A stretch of 64,000 nucleotides of DNA from Mesostigma viride. Its lineage: Eukaryota > Streptophyta > Mesostigmatophyceae > Mesostigmatales > Mesostigmataceae. The notes beneath the pieces are model-generated. The model did no database searches. It was not told the origin of the DNA and saw only the letters and a program-made list of their open reading frames with translations. The position numbers and the translations under genes were made by a program. The DNA is taken from NCBI GenBank assembly GCA_009746045.1, contig RPFO01000667.1, positions 3,640,273 to 3,704,272 on the forward strand, in the 5' to 3' direction. Shown here in pieces: positions 56,787-64,000 of this stretch; position 1 is the stretch's first letter; each line of letters starts with the position of its first letter.

Positions 56787-57544
56787 AATGGGGTGCCTTC
56801 CATGGCCTGCAGTTGGTTGTGCATGCTGATTCCTTTGCCTTGGTGGTTCCTTCCATGGCCTGCACTTGGCTGTGCGTGATGATTCCTTTAGCTTGGTGGT
56901 GCCTTCCATGGCCTGCAGTTGGTTGTGCGTGATGATTCCTTTGCCTTGGTTGTGCCTTCCATGGCCTGCAGTTGGTTGTGCATGATGATTCCTTTGCCTT
57001 GGTGGTTCCTTCCATGGCCTGCAGTTGGTTGTGCATGATGATTCCTTTAGCTTGGTGGTGCCTTCCATGGCCTGCAGTTGGCTGTGCATGATGATTCCTT
57101 TGCCTTGGTGGTTCCTTCCATGGCCTGCAGTTGGCTGTGCATGCTGATTCCTTTGCCTTGGTGGTTCCTTCCATGGCCTGCAGTTGGTTGTGCATGATGA
57201 TTCCTTTAGCTTGGTGGTGCCTTCTATGGCCCGCAGTTGGTTGTGCGTGATGATTCCTTTGCCTTGGTGGTGCCTTCCATGGCCTGCAGTTGGTTGTGCA
57301 TGCTGATTCCTTTGCCTTGGTGGTTCCTTCCATGGCCTGCAGTTGGTTGTGCATGATGATTCCTTTAGCTTGGTGGTGCCTTCCATGGCCTGCAGTTGGC
57401 TGTGCATGATGATTCCTTTGCCTTGGTGGTGCCTTCCATGGCCTGCAGTTGGTTGTGCATGCTGATTCCTTTGCCTTGGTGGTTCCTTCCATGGCCTGCA
57501 GTTGGTTGTGCGTGATGATTCCTTTGCCTTGGTGGTGCCTTCCA
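56787..57544. repeat. 53-bp minisatellite, left segment
   Basis: About 14 copies of a 53-bp unit containing GGTGCCTTCCATGGCCTGCA and GTTGTGCATGATGATTCCTT. Variation is concentrated at GCCTTGG/AGCTTGG, TGATGA/TGCTGA and GGTTGT/GGCTGT. The same array resumes at 59603, after the retroelement. Confidence 0.95.
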
Positions 57545-59602
57545 TTAATTAATTAATTATCAACATCGCTCCGTTGGGAGTCAATGTAGCGCATATCCCT
57601 GAGAAGGGGCATATGGCTTTTAATACATCCTAGGCTACTTCATGCAAGGGTGGGAATGTAAGCTACCCTTGCTCTAGGTGCACCAGGGCACCTGCACCCT
57701 CATGGTCTATCACGCTATGCCCGGGTAAGGGGGGGAGCATGCCTGTGAGGGAGGAAGATCAGCATGGCTATACAAGAGCTAGGACATGGCTGCTCGACAG
57801 AGAGCATCTCTCTGCATGGCATAGCATGGCTAAATTCTTAATGCAACATCCATGGGGGGGTCCCATTATAGGCATGGCTTGGCTAAACATAGCCAGGGCG
57901 TAGCATGGCTGTACTAGGCTATGGCTGGTGGTGGACCGTGCGTTGGCGGCACGTGACTAGGTGTGTTGGCACAGCTAGGCAAATAGTCTAGGCATGGCTG
58001 CCTTAGCGGCAGTGACGCCAAGGGTTACAATCGAGGGCTATTGCTATTCTAGCCCGCTGGGGGCGTCCACATCTTGTGGTTGATCATCAGGTCCCCGCCC
58101 CTCCAGTACACCTTGGGCTTCTGGGGGTCCTGCTTATGGCGGAGGTATTCCGGCCACAGGTCGCGTCGCTGCTGTTGCTGAGCGGGGGTGAGGTCGTCAT
58201 CCAGCGTCCAGGTGAGGTCGTGCAACCGCTTGCGACGAGAGAGGAACCGCTGCTTATCCTCAGGGGAGGGGAAGGTGAGGAGGACTGGTGGGGGAGCCGC
58301 CTTGTCCCGTGAGTGGGGAAGGCGGTGGCACCCGCTCAGTGCTACCTCACCTACCAGGCCCATGAGGGTAAGAAGCTGGTTCTTGAGCTCGTCAGCAAGA
58401 GAGGTTGACGTCTCACCTGGCTTCTGGGGGAAGCGACGTAGCACCACTCGGCACTCGCGGCGAGCGCGGTCGGTGACCTCCCGTTGCTGGGCCTGGCGGT
58501 GGTTCTCCAGCTCCTGGAGCTTTGTGGCGATGGCGTCGGTGGTGGAGGCGGTCGCTGACCGCAGCAGGTCCGCGTAGGAGAGCGGCGGGAGGTCGCCAGC
58601 ATCCTGCCGGGGTGGCTGGGATGCAATGGTGGCCGTCTGCTCCGCTATCTTGGGGACCTGTGTGGCCAGGGCCTCGGTGTGGGCGGTGATGGCCTCAAGC
58701 TTCTTCAGGAGCACGCCACACTTTCCCTCCACCTGGTTAAGGCGAGAGACAAGTGTAGCATGCTTTTCCGAAGCCTGCTCCGCGGTGTGTAGAGCCGTGA
58801 ACTGGGGTTGGAGCTTGTGGACGACCTTGGTTTCCACGTTGGAGACCCGGGCCTCGACCTTGTTGAGCGTGGTGTTCAGCGATGTCAGCTGCTCGGCCAG
58901 CGGCCAGGTCACGTGCTCCTCCAGCACTGCGCGGAGGTCATCCTTGCAGAGGGAGGAAGCCGATGGGGCTGCCGGCTGTGCGGGGGCTGGGGTGCGGAGC
59001 GTGCGGGTGAGGTCGGAGAGGTGGCTCTGGAATTGGCTGGTCAAGATAATCAGGCGTTGTTGTACTTCGTCCAAAGCATAGAGCCAGGACATGTCTCCAT
59101 TGTAGTCGATAGCCGCCCCCCCCTTGGGCACGAAGAGCTTCCGCTCCTGTTCGAGGAACTGGAGAACCTCAATGCATTCCTGCGGCGACAATTCTTGCCA
59201 CACGGTCCAGCCGAAGCGTCGGTCGCCGGGGAGGAACTTGCTCCAGTTGCGAGCGTGGCAGGGTTTCTTGGGCTCAGGCGAGGCGCTGGGCGATGGGGCT
59301 GCTGGCGGTGGGTTGGCGAGCCCAGGCGGCTGGGCAAGAACGATGGCGAGCGGGTTGGGCTGGGAGCCGGTAAGCTCCTTTTCCAAACCCCGTTTTGCTT
59401 TAGAGGTCGTCATAGCTGCCTGTCACGTGATAACTTCCGCAATACTGCGTTTCAGCCGTAACCGATTATACTGGCGGGTGCGTCTCAAAAAAGCGCATCG
59501 AATGCGAGTGGTCTGACCGAATTTGGGGCTCAGATGCAAAAGATCGGAACTCCGCCGTCAGCCATACCGCCGTCAGCCATTTTCGCCGGCAGCTGATTCG
59601 CC
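57545..59602 (-). mobile_element. ORF1-only retroelement, copy B (intact)
   Basis: Inserted in the 53-bp array with direct repeats GGTGCCTTCCA at 57534-57544 and 59603-59613 (also part of the array unit, so not independent). Minus strand: 5' UTR from 59602, ORF1, about 500-bp 3' UTR with GCCCCTTCTCAGGG and GCTCCCAACGGAGC blocks, tail ATTAATTAATTAA. No RT or endonuclease in 2058 bp. Comparable in design to mammalian HAL1 half-LINEs. Confidence 0.9.
58049..59413 (-). CDS. L1 ORF1p-like RNA-binding protein
   Basis: 454 codons, intact, ATG at 59413. Residues 1-60 Pro/Ser-rich; about 150-275 a helical, Leu-heptad region (LAEQLTSLNTTLNKVEARVSNVETKV) fit for coiled-coil trimerisation; about 300-385 CRVVLRRFPQKPGET...GCHRLPHSRDKAAPPPVLLTFPSPEDKQRFLSRRK, matching the RRM and linker of L1 ORF1p; then WTLDDDLTPAQQQQRRDLW, matching its C-terminal domain. 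Known role of such proteins: binding element RNA as a nucleic-acid chaperone. The protein is alone in its element, so RT must come from elsewhere. Confidence 0.85.
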   Translation of the reverse strand: MTTSKAKRGLEKELTGSQPNPLAIVLAQPPGLANPPPAAPSPSASPEPKKPCHARNWSKFLPGDRRFGWTVWQELSPQECIEVLQFLEQERKLFVPKGGAAIDYNGDMSWLYALDEVQQRLIILTSQFQSHLSDLTRTLRTPAPAQPAAPSASSLCKDDLRAVLEEHVTWPLAEQLTSLNTTLNKVEARVSNVETKVVHKLQPQFTALHTAEQASEKHATLVSRLNQVEGKCGVLLKKLEAITAHTEALATQVPKIAEQTATIASQPPRQDAGDLPPLSYADLLRSATASTTDAIATKLQELENHRQAQQREVTDRARRECRVVLRRFPQKPGETSTSLADELKNQLLTLMGLVGEVALSGCHRLPHSRDKAAPPPVLLTFPSPEDKQRFLSRRKRLHDLTWTLDDDLTPAQQQQRRDLWPEYLRHKQDPQKPKVYWRGGDLMINHKMWTPPAG

Positions 59603-61143
59603 GGTGCCTTCCATAGCCTGCAGTTGGTTGTGCATGATGATTCCTTTGCCTTGGTGGTGCCTTCTATGGCCTGCAGTTGGTTGTGCATGATGATTCCTTT
59701 AGCTTGGTGGTGCCTTCTATGGCCTGCAGTTGGTTGTGCACGCTGATTCCTTTGCCTTGGTTGTGCCTTCCATGGCCTGCAGTTGGTTGTGCATGATGAT
59801 TCCTTTGCCTTGGTTGTGCCTTCCATGGCCTGCAGTTGGCTGTGCATGATGATTCCTTTAGCTTGGTTGTGCCTTCCATGGCCTGCAGTTGGTTGTGCGT
59901 GCTGATTCCTTTGCCTTGGTTGTGCCTTCCATGGCCTGCAGTTGATGATTCCTTTAGCTTGGTGGTGCCTTCTATGGCCTGCAGTTGGCTGTGCGTGATG
60001 ATTCCTTTGCCTTGGTTGTGCCTTCCATGGCCTGCAGTTGGCTGTGCATGATGATTCCTTTGCCTTGGTTGTGCCTTCCATGGCCTGCAGTTGGTTGTGC
60101 GCGATGATTCCTTTAGCTTGGTGGTGCCTTCTATGGCCTGCAGTTGGTTGTGCGTGATGATTCCTTTAGCTTGGTTGCGCCTTCCATGGCCTGCAGTTGG
60201 CTGTGCGTGATGATTCCTTTGGCTTGGTTGTGCCTTCCATGGCCTGCAGTTGGTTGTGCGTGATGATTCCTTTAGCTTGGTGGTGCCTTCTATGGCCCGC
60301 AGTTGGCTGTGCATGATGATTCCTTTGGCTTGGTGGTGCCTTCCATGGCCTGCAGTTGGCTGTGCGTGATGATTCCTTTCGCTTGGTGGTGCCTTCCATG
60401 GCCTGCAGTTGGTTGTGCGTGATGATTCCTTTAGCTTGCATGGTGGTGCCTTCCATGGCCTGCAGTTGGTTGTGCGTGATGATTCCTTTAGCTTGGTGGT
60501 GCCTTCCATGGCCTGCAGTTGGTTGTGCGTGATGATTCCTTTAGCTTGGTGGTGCCTTCCATAGCCTGCAGTTGGTTGTGCGTGATGATTCCTTTGCCTT
60601 GGTGGTGCCTTCCATGGCCTGCAGTTGGTTGTGCGTGATGATTCCTTTAGCTTGGTGGTGCCTTCCATGGCCTGCAGTTGGCTGTGCGTGATGATTCCTT
60701 TGCCTTGGTGGTGCCTTCCATGGCCTGCAGTTGGCTGTGCGTGATGATTCCTTTGGCTTGGTGGTTCCTTCCATGGCCTGCAGTTGGCTGTGCATGCTGA
60801 TTCCTTTAGCTTGGTGGTGCCTTCTATGGCCTGCAGTTGGCTGTGCGTGATGATTCCTTTGCCTTGGTTGTGCCTTCCATGGCCTGCAGTTGGCTGTGCG
60901 TGATGATTCCTTTGCCTTGGTGGTGCCTTCCATGGCCTGCAGTTGGCTGTGCATGCTGATTCCTTTAGCTTGGTGGTGCCTTCCATGGCCTGCAGTTGGC
61001 TGTGCATGATGATTCCTTTGGCTTGGTGGTGCCTTTTGCGCCGTGCCGTTTGTTGTGCAGGATGATTCCTTTGGCTTGGTGGTGCCTTTTGCGCCGTGCT
61101 GTTTGTTGTGCCTTGGATGGCGTGCAGTTTGTTGTGCATGACG
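59603..61143. repeat. 53-bp minisatellite, right segment
   Basis: About 27 copies in continuous array to 61040, then two or three decayed units (GCCTTTTGCGCCGTGC variants) to 61143. One unit at about 59935 is truncated, and one at 60438 has a small CATGG insertion. Confidence 0.95.
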
Positions 61144-62264
61144 GAATAGGTCAATTAATAATTCTTTGGCACGTAGTCGTGACACCTTTTTCCATGTTTT
61201 ACATACAGCGGGGCGTTGGTCTCGATGTGTCTGCATGCGCGCGGCATCGTCCAAGGCTCCGGGCCACCCCAAATTAGGGGTACCCACCAAGCTTACTACA
61301 TCGGCACCGGGACATAGCTCCGTTGTTTTGGCAGACAAGATACATGGTTCTTGCTGAGTCTACAGTGTTTTAAATGTTGCACATGTCGAAGAGCTGCGTG
61401 CCCTTACATTTTCCCTTTAATCTGATAAGATATAATCAGCACGCATCCGAAATCTAAACAATATGTGCCTCTCTATATGGCTTAGCCATTTGCCTTGGTC
61501 CGCCTGTTGCCCTGTTTATGTTATTTGCCTTGTGTTGCAGGTGTACATGGCCGACGTGAAGGATGGACCAATCGATCACATATACAAACACGTTTTGCAT
61601 GTATATATGACATCTCACTTTCTTGTCGAGGTCGCTTAGTGTGCACCATTGTATTGATCATCGGACATGGCATGAGATGAAAATGCTTTCTGCCTTTATC
61701 GGCTTATCGCGCATGTTAAGTAGCACTGCGGGCCATTACATGTGGCCGCTTTATACGAGAAATTGTATTGGCCAGTGATGACCAAGTAGGTCAGGGCGTG
61801 AGAAGCCCTGGTCTAAAGGTTAATAGCTCGGGAGTAATTGGTTTTGTGGGCGCCTTGGTGCATTGTTTGACTTCGACATATATGAGGCTGCGCCCGGCCC
61901 TAGGAATTCGCATGGCAGAAACGTGGGCTTGATGTAGTCGTCCACATGTACATACATACTCCCTTGCTGGGTGGTAAAACCACAAGGGAGACAGACCGTT
62001 GCGCTTCAGATCTGCATTGTAAGCTCATGTGGTGGGTTTCATACACCAGGGCTTTAGAAATGAGTTGTTGTAGCGTAATTTATTCACTTATTATTATCAC
62101 ACTGACACAGGCATTTATGAAGTTATAACTCAGCTGGTGGCCTGTGTCAAGGGTGACCACCTTGCGCGTATGTGGGCCCTACCAGCTAGGCTGTACGGCA
62201 TCACATGATACAGTGCATGAGACCCCACGATTACCGGCATTAGTCGTAACACTGCACAGTATTG
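61144..62264. other. Intergenic, nothing recognised
   Basis: Only short ORFs without motifs. AT-rich, no mobile element ends seen. Confidence 0.5.
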
Positions 62265-63160
62265 GCCCTGGCAACCGGGGCGGAAACAACAGCGGCAACC
62301 GCCCCGGTTATCGCTCGGGTAACCACCCCGGAAGCGACCACCCTGGCACCCACCGACCCGGTACCCGCCCCGGCGGCCACCCGGGTACGTTGCCACCTCG
62401 GAAACCGCCCTGCATGGGTGCCGCCCCGGCTATCGCGCAGTGACTGCCCCGGTTGCCACCCTAGTAACCGCGCCCCGGTTTCCGGCCTGGTAGCTGGCAA
62501 CCCGGTTTCGGGCCCGGTTGCTGCCCCGGCTGCCACCTCGGTAACCGCCCCGGTTTCCGGCCCGGTTGCCATCCCGGGTCCCGCCCCGGGATACGGTCCG
62601 GTCACTGGGGCGGTTTCCGGCCCGGTAGCCACCCCGTGTTCGATCCGGACCCCAGTGACCGCCCCGGTTGCCATAGGTTACGTCAGTGCCGCCCCGGTAA
62701 CCGGTCCGGTTGCCGCCCCGGTTGCCGGAGGCGCCGCCCCGGTAACCGGTCCACCCTAGTAACCGCGCCCCCGTTTCCAGCCTGGTAGCCGGCAAGCCGG
62801 TTTCGGGCCCGGTCACCGCCCCGGTTGCTGCCCCGGCTGCCACCTCGGTAACCGCCCCGGTTTCCGGCCAGGTTGCCATCCCGGGTCCCGCCCCGGGTCC
62901 CGCTCCGGGTTCTGGTCCGGTCACTGGGGCGGTTTCCGGCCCGGTAGCCGCCCCGGTTTCCGGACCCCGGTGACCGCCCCGGTTGCCGGAGGTGCCGCCC
63001 CGGTAACCGGTCCGGTCGCCGCCCCGGTTGCCGGAGTTGCCGCCCCGGGAACCAGTCCACCCGGTAACCAGGGTGTCCCGGGGAAACCGGCAACCGGTCG
63101 GCCCAGGTCCGAAAACCGGGTACCCGGTCACGACCCCGGTAACCGTTCCGGGGCAGGCCA
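62265..63160. repeat. GC-rich CCCCGGTAACC/CCCCGGTTGCC minisatellite
   Basis: Irregular 18-24-bp units around CCGGTAACCG, CCGGTTGCC and CCGGTTTCCGGCC. A segment at about 62450-62640 is repeated at about 62765-62960 in the same order. All frames remain open, giving artificial Gly/Arg/Thr proteins. Confidence 0.93.
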
Positions 63161-63754
63161 GAAAATTTCTAGTGTGGCTAGCAACCTTTATCCTCACACC
63201 AGGCCTACGACCCTCGATAGGCTCGCCACTCGTCGTGACGACCAAGGTTCGTGTGTGAAGACACTCGTTGCCTCGTTGAGCCTCGAGCTATATGCAACCT
63301 CGTTCCATCCTTGTTCCTCGGTCATGAGCAACGCTGGGCAACGCTACATTGCCAGAGCCTCGTATCGCTGCCCTGCATCCTCGTTGCAGGCAGCATACAG
63401 GAATCTCTGGCTATCCTGTGTCTAGGACAGCACAGGACCTGCCACAGTCCTGCATGGACTTACATCCTTGCAGACCTGCTGGCTGGCTACTGGCTTCTAC
63501 TAGCCACAGGACCGTTGAGCCCTCAGTACACTGTGTCCCAGTCACGTGAGAGTTCAGGCTAAGCCTGTGCAGGCACGGCCTGCCACGTGTCCTGTCCACT
63601 ATGCCCTGAGAGTGCACCGCCCTCGCCCACCGGTCGGCAGTACTTCGGGACCTGATATCTTTCTAGTCCCTTGTCTGTTCTAGGCGGTTGACACGGCGTT
63701 GGAAAGGTCTCCTCAACCTGCATCCATCTAGCACATTGGTGCCCCAATATGCTA
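63161..63754. other. Spacer, nothing recognised
   Basis: No gene or element end seen. Ends at CCAATATGCTAAC, where the minisatellite begins. Confidence 0.45.
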
Positions 63755-64000
63755 ACTGGCGCGGCTGCACCTGCCAACTCGCTTGCGCCTGCGCGCGCGG
63801 CAGCACCTGCCAACTCGCCTGCGCCTGCGCGCGCGGCCACCGGCGTGGCTGCACCTGCCAACTCGCCTACGCCCGCGCCTGCGGCCACCGGCGCGGCTGC
63901 ACCTGCCAACTCGCTTGCGCCTGCGCGCGCGGCAGCACCTGCCAACTCGCCTGCGCCTGCGCGCGCGGCCACCTGCGCGGCTGCACCTGCCGACTCGCCT
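63755..64000 (+). repeat. GC-rich Ala/Pro-coding minisatellite, copy 2
   Basis: Same unit as 49370-49845 (GGCGCGGCTGCACCTGCCAAC). A plus-strand frame from ATG at about 63749 (MLTGAAAPANSLAPAR...) is open to the window edge, so it may be the start or middle of a repeat protein cut by the boundary. Confidence 0.88.

Noticed and set aside
42256-57544. CRISPR array
   Set aside because: Repeats are contiguous or vary gradually and there are no unique spacers of uniform length; the genome is eukaryotic.
56671-61338. ORFs of 183-496 codons with MEGTTKAKES repeats
   Set aside because: Shadow frames of the 53-bp array; equally open in three frames, no start context or domain. Kept only as an observation on the repeat.
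62130-63245. Gly/Arg/Thr ORFs
   Set aside because: Translations of the CCGGTAACC minisatellite, open in many frames.

Overview
The window looks like nuclear DNA of a green alga or another microbial eukaryote. The one host gene that can be read end to end is split into many exons with GT-AG introns and keeps exact reading phase across all ten junctions. Simple-sequence repeats are very abundant, and most of the rest is layered transposable elements. No bacterial operon, rRNA gene or intact tRNA gene was seen. The species cannot be fixed from this sequence.

Layout. 267-13820 (+): eleven exons of a membrane-anchored class I cyclic-nucleotide phosphodiesterase, 5' incomplete, with a sensor-like N-terminus, one membrane helix and a complete catalytic domain. 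Its introns hold microsatellites, a hAT-type MITE, a 400-bp dispersed repeat in two opposite copies, and decayed tandem copies of its own splice junctions. 14616-19720 (-): an ORF1-only retroelement split by a piggyBac-like element and by a 5'-truncated RT LINE. About 20000-22034 (+): a decayed relative. 22480-25866 (-), perhaps reaching 26860: an unrecognised two- or three-exon gene. 27853-29168: a deleted hAT element. 30847-36350 (+): a full-length LINE with an intact 1472-aa endonuclease/RT protein and a 15-bp target duplication. 36594-40800: a PIF/Harbinger-like element filled by about 1.5 kb of microsatellite. 42250-49845: two decayed genes pointing away from each other around a 280-bp foldback palindrome; one is a zinc-finger/repeat protein (-), the other a DUF7869-like transposase relative (+). 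About 50100-56110 (+): a degenerate LTR retrotransposon whose protease lies after the integrase. 56125-61143: palindromic modules and a 53-bp minisatellite, interrupted by an intact ORF1-only retroelement (57545-59602). 61144-64000: intergenic DNA and two minisatellites.

How it fits together. The phosphodiesterase is the one clear cellular gene and would end cAMP or cGMP signalling at a membrane. Nearly everything else is mobile DNA, and eight insertions can be delimited by target-site duplications. The strongest novelties are (1) decayed tandem copies of splice junctions at six exon borders of the phosphodiesterase, (2) a family of ORF1-only retroelements sharing their 3' tail type with a nearby RT LINE, and (3) the INT-PR-RT-RH order of the LTR element.
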